DNA of 32,108 bases from Candidatus Zhuqueibacterota bacterium (GTDB taxonomy: Bacteria; Zhuqueibacterota; Zhuqueibacteria; Residuimicrobiales; JAFGEC01): assembly GCA_016931775.1 (NCBI GenBank), contig JAFGEC010000464.1, positions 1 through 32,108 of the forward strand. Direction: 5' to 3'. The notes below the pieces were generated by a model. The model was not told the origin of the DNA, searched no databases, and was given only the letters and a program-made list of their open reading frames with translations. The position numbers were made by a program, and so were the translations under genes. Positions 7,648-15,989 of the stretch are shown here, one piece after another. Position 1 is the first letter of the stretch. Every line of letters starts with the position of its first letter.

Positions 7648-8967
7648 TCATCCATTCCCGAATATCTTTCGGTTCGCATAAATAATTTGAACAATAAGAA
7701 TAATACCCGTATTGACAAGTATTTTAGCCGCAATAAAACCATTTACTCCCCAGAATCGAATACCGACCAGCGCGCAAACCAGATATAATGGCGTCGTAAA
7801 CAATGTAAATTTCATCAATACGAACGGTTTACTGCAGCCGTTCAGTAAATAGGAATAAATGGCCTGAAATGCCATTGAAAAACTGATTACGCCCAATAGA
7901 GCAAATAAACCAGAGGAATAATAGGACGCATCCCCCAGCCAAAATTTCATCAAAGGTGCGCCAAACAAAAGCAAAATCACTAAAACCGGTGCCATTAAAA
8001 TCACGGTCATTTTTATCAACCGATTCACCGCTTTCCTGATCCACCCCATATCTCCCCGCGCATAGGCGTCTGTAATCGCCGGCCAAAAAGGATTACCGAG
8101 CAACGCATGAAATGCCAGCAGCGTCGTAAAAAGCCGTTGAGCCACGCTATATTGTGTTACCGTTTCGGGACCAAGGGTTTTAAGGATAATAAAGCTATCC
8201 GCCTGGTATGAAATAATGGCCGCAATCTGTAATCCCATAAAACTGAGACTGAGGCCGGTCATTTTTTTCACCAGATTTTTATCAAAAAACCGACGCTGCG
8301 GCAACAAATCCTTTTTCCAGTAAAAATAAACATATACGGAATTGACGATACGGATCACAAGATATGATCCCGTGGTTGCGGCCGCCAAATTTACCAATCC
8401 GCCTCGAAAACGTGTGACAATAAAAACAGCCAATAACAGTACAATACTAGAGGACATCTTCCAGAAAATCTGTTTGTACTTTTGTTGAAAAGCGGCGTAA
8501 ATGGAATCCACAATAGACAAAGGAAACTGCAGAACAAAAAAAACGATCACAATAATAACGGTCACCAAAAGCGGCCCCGCCAACTCATTGGGTGCACTAA
8601 AAACCCGAGTCCAGGGCACAGTAAACACGAAAACACCACCTAAAATCAACAATACCACACTAATGATCATAAAAATGAAAAATACTGAGGAAACAAGCTT
8701 TTTGGCCTCCTGCGTTTTTCCATGAGCCAGCGCAATAGTCAATTTGTTTTGCAGCCCTAAACTGAATCCTAAATCAAAAAAATTCAACCATAAAAGCATG
8801 GAGGCAATGGTGACCCAAATACCATATTCACTTTTGCCCAGATAATTCAGACTCAATGGCACAAGCATCAAATTGATAAGAAATCCGGTTCCTTTTCCCA
8901 GGAATCCGGCGATGATGCTTTTTTTTACACCGGTCGTTCTCAATCTTTCATGCTGAGAGGAGGTCAT
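7648..8967 (-). CDS. wzx: Wzx-type O-antigen flippase
   Basis: About 439 aa with 12 or so hydrophobic segments, matching the polysaccharide transporter (PST) branch of the MOP exporters. The N-terminal pattern KSIIAGFLGKGTGFLINLMLV and the following YLGKSEYGIWV are typical. It would flip the undecaprenyl-pyrophosphate-linked repeat unit across the inner membrane. The frame extends upstream to 9033, but the ATG at 8967 overlaps the stop of the previous gene (ATGA) and has an AGGAGG-like site (minus strand) close by only in relation to the downstream start region; it also removes a hydrophilic tail unlike the family. I take 8967 as the start. It is the only flippase candidate in the window. Confidence 0.88.
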   Translation of the reverse strand: MTSSQHERLRTTGVKKSIIAGFLGKGTGFLINLMLVPLSLNYLGKSEYGIWVTIASMLLWLNFFDLGFSLGLQNKLTIALAHGKTQEAKKLVSSVFFIFMIISVVLLILGGVFVFTVPWTRVFSAPNELAGPLLVTVIIVIVFFVLQFPLSIVDSIYAAFQQKYKQIFWKMSSSIVLLLAVFIVTRFRGGLVNLAAATTGSYLVIRIVNSVYVYFYWKKDLLPQRRFFDKNLVKKMTGLSLSFMGLQIAAIISYQADSFIILKTLGPETVTQYSVAQRLFTTLLAFHALLGNPFWPAITDAYARGDMGWIRKAVNRLIKMTVILMAPVLVILLLFGAPLMKFWLGDASYYSSGLFALLGVISFSMAFQAIYSYLLNGCSKPFVLMKFTLFTTPLYLVCALVGIRFWGVNGFIAAKILVNTGIILIVQIIYANRKIFGNG

Positions 8968-10121
8968 TGTGAAATAACCTGAATCAGTCTGTGCAATAGG
9001 CGGGCGTTGTTTTGTTTGAACAAATCGAACCATTCCTGTCGTACTCGTTCAGCAGGAAACCATTTCTCCTTAATCCGGTCAGTTAAAAAAACGGCAGCTT
9101 TTGCCACATCCTGAGGTAATTTTAATACCAATTGACCGGGCAATTCCTGCGCAAAAGCGGTCGGTTCATCGACCACAGCCACGGCAGATCCGGTGACAAT
9201 TGATTTGACAAGCGCCCCTTCGATAGGCGCGGACCAAAGCGAGGGCACAAGCACACATCTTGCCCTTTTGACCGCTTCCGCCAATCCGTTTTCCCATGTC
9301 AAAGGCTTAAATAACAAATTGTTATTGGTGGAAATACCACCTGGAAGCTTTTCCCGGGAAAATGGGAATAAAAAAGTTAAATCCGAACACAGGTTGGCCA
9401 ATTTAACCGCCCACAAGGCGCCCTTTGCAGGATGTTGAGAACCGTGATAGACCACATCATAATAAAAGTTTTCCCGGCTGGTCGCAAATTCTATATTAAA
9501 ATCCGTTGTCCACAAACCCAGTTGTTTGATAGTGACCTGGGTACCAAAATGACGTTCCGCCAATTCCACGTATTTCCGGTTTTGTACCAAAAGTTTAACT
9601 TTGCCCTCCTTTACCCACTTTTTCAGCGCGCCCAAAAAATCCGCCATGAACGCATCACTTATGGGTGAAGGTTGGCAGTGATTAAGGCCGGCACACTCCC
9701 ACCGTCCGCCCAGGCAGCGGAGACAGGCTTGATTTTCTTGGGGAATATGATTATAAGACCGAAGACAAAAAAATCCGGCATCCAGCAGGTATAACCAGAC
9801 CGGCTTTTTTCGTTTTTGAATAAATTTCAGGCAGGTCTTTGCACCGATGGTTTGAAAATGTATCAAAACGACGTGCTCGTCATCCATAACCGCCCGGCGG
9901 TAAATGAACGGCTTGAATAAACGAGCTTTATAAATTTTTAAAAAATTCTTTAAAACCGTAAAATATTGCCGACGATCGAAAGGTTCGCGCAACTGCCGCG
10001 CAAAGCGGGTAAAGTGAAACGCGGGACGAGACTGACCCATATCCGCGGCCTCGGTTAAAAGCTGCGCCATCAATCGGCCGGTTCCTGAAGGTCCGGGAGA
10101 TATGCCGCTGATAATTCTCAT
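8964..10121 (-). CDS. Glycosyltransferase-like protein with four-Cys insert
   Basis: 385 aa. It opens MRIISGISPGPSGTGRLM, like the nucleotide-sugar glycosyltransferases of GT-B type with a Gly-rich first loop. The C-terminal half has VVYHGSQHPAKGALWAVKLA and LVPSLWSAPIEGALVKSIVTG; the latter corresponds to the GT4 region that carries the glutamate of the E-x7-E motif. Between the two domains is a Cys-rich insert with Cys133, Cys136, Cys143 and Cys149, spaced CX2CX6CX5C, which could bind a metal. It overlaps the upstream asparagine-synthase-like gene and the downstream wzx by 4-base ATGA junctions. Probably a repeat-unit glycosyltransferase; sugar unknown. Confidence 0.65.
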   Translation of the reverse strand: MRIISGISPGPSGTGRLMAQLLTEAADMGQSRPAFHFTRFARQLREPFDRRQYFTVLKNFLKIYKARLFKPFIYRRAVMDDEHVVLIHFQTIGAKTCLKFIQKRKKPVWLYLLDAGFFCLRSYNHIPQENQACLRCLGGRWECAGLNHCQPSPISDAFMADFLGALKKWVKEGKVKLLVQNRKYVELAERHFGTQVTIKQLGLWTTDFNIEFATSRENFYYDVVYHGSQHPAKGALWAVKLANLCSDLTFLFPFSREKLPGGISTNNNLLFKPLTWENGLAEAVKRARCVLVPSLWSAPIEGALVKSIVTGSAVAVVDEPTAFAQELPGQLVLKLPQDVAKAAVFLTDRIKEKWFPAERVRQEWFDLFKQNNARLLHRLIQVISQ

Positions 10122-11680
10122 TTTTTTGACAACCGTTTCCTCATTGATTGTATACAGGGCATAAAAAAATGCAGCGTATTGGTTCTGATGAGCGGCATTT
10201 TTAAAATTTTTTTTATAACCAATCCGGTTGTCGGCGGATCGATTGGTTCCTCCAGTAGTTCAGGCCACAACAGTTCAATTATTTTCCTGAACAGTGTATA
10301 GTGAGGAGGACGTCGGTGTTTCAAATCAACCGCCAATAAAATCTCTGTCAACATACGGCAGTTAAAAGGATTAAAAACTTCCTGTACCAGATCCCACTCC
10401 AATTGACTCATTGCCTGCCATTTACCCATGCGTTGTTCCCAGTAAAAAACATCTAAAAGTTTGTAATTGTACTTATCCTCCAGATCCCCGAATCCATCCA
10501 GCCATCGCTGAAAGCTGGATTCGGCAAACGTATTACCCTTCATTTTGTACAGCATTGCCAGGGTTTCGGCCGTTATTTTTTGCGGGATTTTAAATGGATA
10601 ATAATAACTCGGTCTGTCATAAGGGTACAAATAACACCGTGTAATTTCACTGTATGTTTTTACAGCAATCCTGTCATCAGGAAATGAACCAGACAAACCC
10701 TGCGCAATTGCACCCCAAAATTCATGTGCGGTTACGACGTTTTTTTTATAAATTCGCGCAAAATCCTCATCCATCCGGGACGGACAGAAAATAATTCGGT
10801 GTTGAAGATTTAACCTTTTTAACATCCGGGCCGGAATTTTCACATCCGGACTTTTTTCATTTAACGTTCCATAAACAAGCGTATAAAAAACACCGTTTTC
10901 AAGTTCATTCCGTGCAGCAGCGAGAGTCATCCGGCTATCGTATCCCGACGTCACGGCAAACGCAAGCCGAAATCTTTGAGAAGCGGCTTTGATCAGGTTT
11001 GTTAATATCACGGAACTCGCCCGCGCTCCATCCTCAAGAGACATATTTTCCTTCATTTTATTCGGCCAAAATCTCACCGCATGCCGTTTTTTTAAATCAA
11101 AATAGTGGTTGGGTAAAAGATGACGTATTTCTTTGTACGGCGTGCTGTCACCCGGCCACTGATATCCTTTTTCATTTTTATAATAATCCGATTCTAAAAA
11201 TCCGGTTACGACATTCGAATCAAAATTTAATCCCAAAATTTCAGCCGGTAATCCGGACTCCGAAGCACACCAATTTTCAGGGAAAGCCGTGTCTGTGTAA
11301 ACAAGCTGCCGGAATCCCATACAATCGTTATAGATAAAAATATCTGAACCATCATCAATCACAAGTATCCAACGCCCGCCCAAAGAGCGTGTACATTGAA
11401 AGATTTGATCCGCTTTTTTTATACGGTCTAAAATTTTTTCAAGAATGCCGGCATTATCCAAACCGGGGTCATCAGGATCCAGTATAAACCCTAAAAGCGT
11501 GAGACAGACACGTCCCCGCCTGACCTGAACCAGTTGTAAATCCGGATGTACGTGAAGACAAAAGCGCTTACCGACTTTAACTTTTTGCCAGTGGGGAAAT
11601 TGCAATAAAAACCGCGGACCGAGTATAAATTGACGCCGATACTGAATGGATTCCAACTTTCCACGTACGGCATCATCCAT
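10118..11680 (-). CDS. Asparagine-synthase-like protein without N-terminal Cys
   Basis: 520 aa from the ATG at 11680, which has GGAG nine bases upstream and overlaps the preceding wzy stop by 8 bases. The frame is open further upstream, but that part lies inside wzy. The C-terminal half is an asparagine-synthetase ATP domain with the PP-loop variant TSGYDSR at residues 244-250. The N-terminal half keeps traces of a class II glutaminase fold (GGRWILVIDDG at 101-111, DCMGFRQLVYT), but there is no Cys at position 2, so it should not release ammonia from glutamine itself. Related proteins in O-antigen loci, such as WbpS of P. aeruginosa O6, are proposed to amidate uronic acids. Exact reaction unknown. 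Confidence 0.72.
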   Translation of the reverse strand: MDDAVRGKLESIQYRRQFILGPRFLLQFPHWQKVKVGKRFCLHVHPDLQLVQVRRGRVCLTLLGFILDPDDPGLDNAGILEKILDRIKKADQIFQCTRSLGGRWILVIDDGSDIFIYNDCMGFRQLVYTDTAFPENWCASESGLPAEILGLNFDSNVVTGFLESDYYKNEKGYQWPGDSTPYKEIRHLLPNHYFDLKKRHAVRFWPNKMKENMSLEDGARASSVILTNLIKAASQRFRLAFAVTSGYDSRMTLAAARNELENGVFYTLVYGTLNEKSPDVKIPARMLKRLNLQHRIIFCPSRMDEDFARIYKKNVVTAHEFWGAIAQGLSGSFPDDRIAVKTYSEITRCYLYPYDRPSYYYPFKIPQKITAETLAMLYKMKGNTFAESSFQRWLDGFGDLEDKYNYKLLDVFYWEQRMGKWQAMSQLEWDLVQEVFNPFNCRMLTEILLAVDLKHRRPPHYTLFRKIIELLWPELLEEPIDPPTTGLVIKKILKMPLIRTNTLHFFMPCIQSMRKRLSKK

Positions 11681-12926
11681 ATTTTGTCTCCGATCCGAGG
11701 TGGACCTGCCGTTTGGTATATTCGGGCCGTAAAGACACTCCTTCAAAATATTTTGTAAACACCAGTGAAAAAATAATGCCATAATGAAACAGGTCGTATT
11801 CCACCAGAGTGGCATTGGCAAAAAGAAAAACCAAAATTCCGAAGAATCCCCCGTAAAACCGGCTGCGCATGGCAATACGCCACGTTTTTATCGTCAACAA
11901 CGTCCATGCCGTAAAAACAAAAAAACTCCCAACAATGCCCCACTCGTATAAATGCGACAGAAAACCGATGTGAATCTGGGAGCTGTATCCCCCCAGGGCC
12001 ATAAACAATTCATCGGAAACTCGCTGGCCGACACCAAAAAACGGATTCTGGGGGAAAAATTTAATAAACAAATTGATGCCGACAATTCTGCTCATGTATG
12101 TTCTTTCAATCAATCGCGTATAGTAATAATCATCCAGCTCAAACCCAATTGCTCTTAGAAAAAAAGTGGAGAGGAATATTGTAAATCCAAGCAACAACAA
12201 TAATAATAAACTATTTTTAAGTGAAAACTTTTTACTGATCAATAATTGCAGCAGGATGATAAAAAAACCAATTTGAATATAGCGTGTGGATGATAAGAGA
12301 GCGACGACGCCACTCATAACAATAAATAATGCCGTAAATCGTTTTTTATGATATATGTCATAACTCAGTACGAGACCGGCGATGGGCAGAAAGGAAAATC
12401 CCATTGCATTGGGATCGATATAAGCAAACAGGGAGGGAAAACGGATAATACCAAACTGGGCGATATTGACATCCTCATACAATTGCACAGGAATTAAAAA
12501 ATATTCAATAACAAAAACCTGAATAAAGCTGACAATAAAGGCGGCCACAATGGTTATTTTGAAAATAATAATAATTCGGTCGATAAATTTTCCGTTAAAA
12601 ACGGCATTTTCAATCAATAAAAACACAAATATTGAAAACAGTACCGGATTTTTATATAAAAATTTAAAAAAGCCGCCATATTGTTCAAAGTCGTCGCTTA
12701 TTCCCCATATCAGATAATAGCAACAAGACAGAATCATAAACTTGATATATGCAGGTACCACAATTTTCTTTTTTATAAAAAGCTGTGGAAAATACAAAAT
12801 AGTGACGACGAAAAAAATAGCACCAAGCACCCAGTTTGGTGCACGCTCAAAGTATTCCAAAAAAATATAACCCCATATCGGAGCCAGAGCTAAAAAATAA
12901 AGCGAATATTCAACCAATATCGACAT
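11673..12926 (-). CDS. wzy: O-antigen polymerase/ligase-like membrane protein (Wzy/WaaL)
   Basis: 417 aa with about ten to twelve hydrophobic segments. A larger periplasmic loop near residues 255-320 contains NPFFGVGQ and SQIHIGFLSHLYEWGIVGS; the latter is the HxxxLxxLxExGxxG-like signature of the O-antigen ligase/polymerase (Wzy_C, PF04932) superfamily. The segment LLSSTRYIQIG is also typical. Given the flippase nearby and no ABC exporter in the window, polymerase (Wzy) is the better guess than lipid A-core ligase. The sequence is very AT-rich compared with genes at the right end, as is common for wzy genes. It ends 8 bases inside the following gene. Confidence 0.75.
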   Translation of the reverse strand: MSILVEYSLYFLALAPIWGYIFLEYFERAPNWVLGAIFFVVTILYFPQLFIKKKIVVPAYIKFMILSCCYYLIWGISDDFEQYGGFFKFLYKNPVLFSIFVFLLIENAVFNGKFIDRIIIIFKITIVAAFIVSFIQVFVIEYFLIPVQLYEDVNIAQFGIIRFPSLFAYIDPNAMGFSFLPIAGLVLSYDIYHKKRFTALFIVMSGVVALLSSTRYIQIGFFIILLQLLISKKFSLKNSLLLLLLLGFTIFLSTFFLRAIGFELDDYYYTRLIERTYMSRIVGINLFIKFFPQNPFFGVGQRVSDELFMALGGYSSQIHIGFLSHLYEWGIVGSFFVFTAWTLLTIKTWRIAMRSRFYGGFFGILVFLFANATLVEYDLFHYGIIFSLVFTKYFEGVSLRPEYTKRQVHLGSETKYG

Positions 12927-12962
12927 CCGAAACCTAAAAAAAATGATTGTTTGTACCGTTCG

Positions 12963-13841
12963 TCAATTTTGCCGGTAGAACTGGACGGTTTTTAACAAGC
13001 CGGTCTGTAAATCCACCTGCGGCCGCCAACCTAATGAAACGATATCCTGATTATCCGCGCAGGACCGGGTGATTTCATCCGGGGACATGGGCAATGCCCC
13101 AAAATCCAGGGACGTTGATTGATTCTTTACAATTTCTTTTATCATATGTACAACTCGACGAATTTCAGTGACTTGCCCTGTTCCGATCTGAAATTCGGTA
13201 TAACCATTATTTATCTTCGGAAGGTTCTCCAGCACCACCAGGACACTTTTAACCACATCACCGACATAAATGAAATCCCGCTGTTGTGTCCCGGCCGTCA
13301 GTTGAATGAATTTTTCTCCCCTTAAAAGTGACAAAATAACCGAAGGAATAAATTTTGACGGATGATCGTGCGGCCCATACATATGCTCAACGCGAATATT
13401 AACCGATTGTGCACCACCATACCGCAGCCATTCACTCAACTGCCGCTTGCTTAAACAGTAATCTACCGCCTCGGGATATATCCGTCCGTCTTTGGTAAAA
13501 AAACTGTCCATAGTCATAAAACATCCGCCATGCTCACATACATTCTTATACAGCCGCAAAGGAAGCAAGAAATTCGGCTCCAGTACCTCCGTGATTGACT
13601 CACCCGCCCGTCCATAATTCACTGCCGCATGAATGACCGTTTCGATTCGGTTTTTTCGAAAGATATCATCGATATCCGTAGTTTCCACATCATAACATGC
13701 CAGGGTTCGGGGAATCAGATTGCGAATTCGATCGAGACGGGAAAATGTTCGTTTCAGAATGACCACATTCCGGCCGGCTTTTATCAAAGCAGACAGTAAA
13801 TGACCGCCAAAGAATCCCGTTGCACCCGTTAACAATATCAT
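12963..13841 (-). CDS. rfbJ: RfbJ-like CDP-4-keto-dideoxyhexose reductase (SDR)
   Basis: 292 aa, extended short-chain dehydrogenase. The NAD(P) loop TGATGFFGGH lies at residues 5-14 and the catalytic Tyr128-x3-Lys132 pair is in DYCLSKR. Several stretches match CDP-abequose/CDP-paratose-type synthases rather than generic SDRs: MDSFFTKDGR, NIRVEHMYGPHD, RDFIYVGDVV, TEFQIGTG and DNQDIVSLGWRP. It would reduce the C4 ketone of the CDP-4-keto-3,6-dideoxyhexose made by RfbH, which is encoded 29 bases upstream. Which isomer is formed (abequose, paratose or another) cannot be decided by eye. Closest alternative: another NAD-dependent epimerase of the same fold. Confidence 0.78.
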   Translation of the reverse strand: MILLTGATGFFGGHLLSALIKAGRNVVILKRTFSRLDRIRNLIPRTLACYDVETTDIDDIFRKNRIETVIHAAVNYGRAGESITEVLEPNFLLPLRLYKNVCEHGGCFMTMDSFFTKDGRIYPEAVDYCLSKRQLSEWLRYGGAQSVNIRVEHMYGPHDHPSKFIPSVILSLLRGEKFIQLTAGTQQRDFIYVGDVVKSVLVVLENLPKINNGYTEFQIGTGQVTEIRRVVHMIKEIVKNQSTSLDFGALPMSPDEITRSCADNQDIVSLGWRPQVDLQTGLLKTVQFYRQN

Positions 13842-13870
13842 ATAACAGCTCTTTTAAACAGAGAAAACAA

Positions 13871-15181
13871 TCACTTGCGGTGAAAAAACGTATTAAAACT
13901 TTCAGCCATATATTCTATTTGTTCATCGGTAATCCCGGGATACAAACCGACGAAAAACGTGTTTAACATAACAAGGTCGGTATTGATCAGATTTCCGACC
14001 TTCCGGCAGGGCGTATCAATAAACGCCGGCTGCCGTAAAATATTACCTGCAAATAACGTACGGGTTTCGATTCCGCTTTCCTCCAGAAATCCGGTGAGTT
14101 CATTACGGTTAAATCCGGCATCATCCCGTACTGTGATCAAAAAGCAAAACCAGGCCGGATCGCTGTTCTCTGTCGCCACGGGAAGCACTATTCGGTCCTG
14201 AAAGCCCAACAGAGACTGATAAAGCTTATCAAAATTGGCTTTGCGTTTTTTAATAAATCCGTCCAGTTTGTCAAGTTGAGCGAGACCGATCGCCGCTTGC
14301 AGGTCGGTTATTTTAAGGTTATAGCCTAAATGGGAGTAAACATATTTGTGGTCATATCCAAAGGGGAGTGTGCCGAACTGTTGATTGAACCGTTTTCCGC
14401 AGGTATTTTGCTCGCCAGGTTCACAATAGCAATCCCGTCCCCAGTCACGAAATGAAACCACAATCCGAGCCAGCTGTTCGTCATTTGTCAACACACATCC
14501 GCCTTCTCCCATTGTGATGTGGTGTGCAGGGTAAAAAGACACCGTCGCCAGATGGCCGAATCCACCTGTCGGTTTGCCTTTATAACGGCTGCCGACAGCG
14601 TCACAATTGTCTTCGATGATCCAGAGATCGTGCCGGCGTGCTATATGTAATATTCGCTCCACATCAAAGGGATTGCCTAATGTGTGTGCCAGAAAAATCG
14701 CCCGTGTTTTAGGGCCGACCGCCTTCTCGACCTGCTCGGGGATGGCATTATAATTACCGATATTTATGTCAACGTAAACGGGTACAAGATTATTTTGCAA
14801 TATCGGGGCGACGGTGGAAGGGAAACCGGCGGCCACGGTAATCACCTCATCGCCGGGTGTGAGACGCCGGTCACCTAGAGTGGGGGATGTTAAAGCGCTT
14901 ATAGCGACCAGATTTGCGGATGAACCGCTGTTAACCAGCGCGGCGTGGGTAACTCCCATATATTCTGCAAAACGTTTTTCGAAATTTAGGGCATTGGGAC
15001 CGGCGGTGAGCCAAAAATCCAACGCAGCATCCACCAGATTAACCAATTCATGTTCGTCAAAAACCCGTCCGCCGTATTTCACCTTGTTCCTGGGCGGTAC
15101 TCCGTCGGCATATTTATATTGATAAAAAGCGCGGACACGCTCAAAAATTTGTTCTCGAAGAGCTCGCTCGTTTTCGTTCAT
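13871..15181 (-). CDS. rfbH: CDP-6-deoxy-4-hexulose 3-dehydrase (E1), RfbH
   Basis: 436 aa. It belongs to the DegT aminotransferase fold, but the PLP-binding Lys is replaced by His220 in SFYPAHHITMGEGG, the mark of the E1 dehydrases. It also carries the full [2Fe-2S] ligand pattern C-X57-C-X1-C-X7-C: Cys193 (EDNC), Cys251 and Cys253 (DCYC), and Cys261 (NTCGKRF). I counted the 57-residue spacing directly. Together these identify the PMP/iron-sulfur enzyme that removes the C3 hydroxyl of CDP-4-keto-6-deoxyglucose, with a ferredoxin-type reductase (RfbI/E3) as electron donor. No such reductase is in the window. It sits between rfbF and the rfbJ-like gene. Confidence 0.95.
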   Translation of the reverse strand: MNENERALREQIFERVRAFYQYKYADGVPPRNKVKYGGRVFDEHELVNLVDAALDFWLTAGPNALNFEKRFAEYMGVTHAALVNSGSSANLVAISALTSPTLGDRRLTPGDEVITVAAGFPSTVAPILQNNLVPVYVDINIGNYNAIPEQVEKAVGPKTRAIFLAHTLGNPFDVERILHIARRHDLWIIEDNCDAVGSRYKGKPTGGFGHLATVSFYPAHHITMGEGGCVLTNDEQLARIVVSFRDWGRDCYCEPGEQNTCGKRFNQQFGTLPFGYDHKYVYSHLGYNLKITDLQAAIGLAQLDKLDGFIKKRKANFDKLYQSLLGFQDRIVLPVATENSDPAWFCFLITVRDDAGFNRNELTGFLEESGIETRTLFAGNILRQPAFIDTPCRKVGNLINTDLVMLNTFFVGLYPGITDEQIEYMAESFNTFFHRK

Positions 15182-15221
15182 TTACAAACCATTTATTAAC
15201 ATTCCCTGATATTTTCCCGTT

Positions 15222-15989
15222 CTACCATATTTTCCAGGGTGCTGAACCTGCTTGCCAGAGGCTGTTTAACAAACGCACATCGCGCATTGTATCCATACAC
15301 TGCCAGAAATCCGTATGCTGGTATGCGAAAAGCTCCCCCTCGGCAGCCAGCTTTTCCAGCGGTTCCTTTTCCAAAACCGTCTGGTCATCCGGCAGGTAAT
15401 CCAGTATACCGGGTTGAAACACAAAAAAACCGCCATTGATCCACCCTTCTCCGATTTGGGGTTTTTCGATAAATGAAAAAACACGATCGCCGTCAAGCGT
15501 CAATCCTCCGAAGCGTGAAGGCGGCCGTACCGCAGTAACGGTAGCAATCTTGCCGTGTGACCGGTGTTTTTTCAACAACAATCCCAGATCGATATTCGCC
15601 AGACCGTCACCGTAAGTGAGCATAAAGGTTTCATCCTTCAGCCAATTCTTTAATCGCTTCATCCGTCCGCCTGTCTCAGTTTTTATCCCGGTATCAACCA
15701 GATGAACGATCCAATCTTCAGCGCCCCGGTCGTAAACCGTGACCTTACCGGTTGCCAGTTCGATACTGACATCATGACGCACACGATGGTAATCCCAAAA
15801 ATAGTGTTTGATGATCTCCCCTTTGTAACCGAGCGCAATGATAAATTCACGAAATCCCTGCGCTGCATATATGTGCATTATATGCCAAAGGATCGGTTTA
15901 TCACCCACTTTTATCATTGGCTTTGGTTTTTGCTCCGTCTCTTCGGACAATCGGCTGCCGAGACCTCCTGCGAGGATAACAACTTTCAT
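15222..15989 (-). CDS. rfbF: Glucose-1-phosphate cytidylyltransferase
   Basis: 255 aa, close to the usual 257 for RfbF. The nucleotidyltransferase signature LAGGLGSRLSEET lies at the N-terminus with KPKPMIKVGDKPILWHIM following, and LTYGDGLANID supplies the metal-binding Asp. ALGYKGEIIKHYFWDY and FWQCMDTMRD are characteristic of RfbF rather than RmlA or GalU. It makes CDP-glucose from CTP and glucose-1-phosphate, the first step towards CDP-3,6-dideoxyhexoses. The next enzyme, CDP-glucose 4,6-dehydratase (RfbG), would normally be the neighbour but is absent here. The ATG overlaps the stop of the preceding GT-C gene by 4 bases. Confidence 0.93.
   Translation of the reverse strand: MKVVILAGGLGSRLSEETEQKPKPMIKVGDKPILWHIMHIYAAQGFREFIIALGYKGEIIKHYFWDYHRVRHDVSIELATGKVTVYDRGAEDWIVHLVDTGIKTETGGRMKRLKNWLKDETFMLTYGDGLANIDLGLLLKKHRSHGKIATVTAVRPPSRFGGLTLDGDRVFSFIEKPQIGEGWINGGFFVFQPGILDYLPDDQTVLEKEPLEKLAAEGELFAYQHTDFWQCMDTMRDVRLLNSLWQAGSAPWKIW

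Noticed and set aside
13871-15181. RfbH as an ordinary DegT aminotransferase
   Set aside because: The PLP Lys is replaced by His220 and the C-X57-C-X1-C-X7-C iron-sulfur pattern is intact, which identifies the 3-dehydrase.
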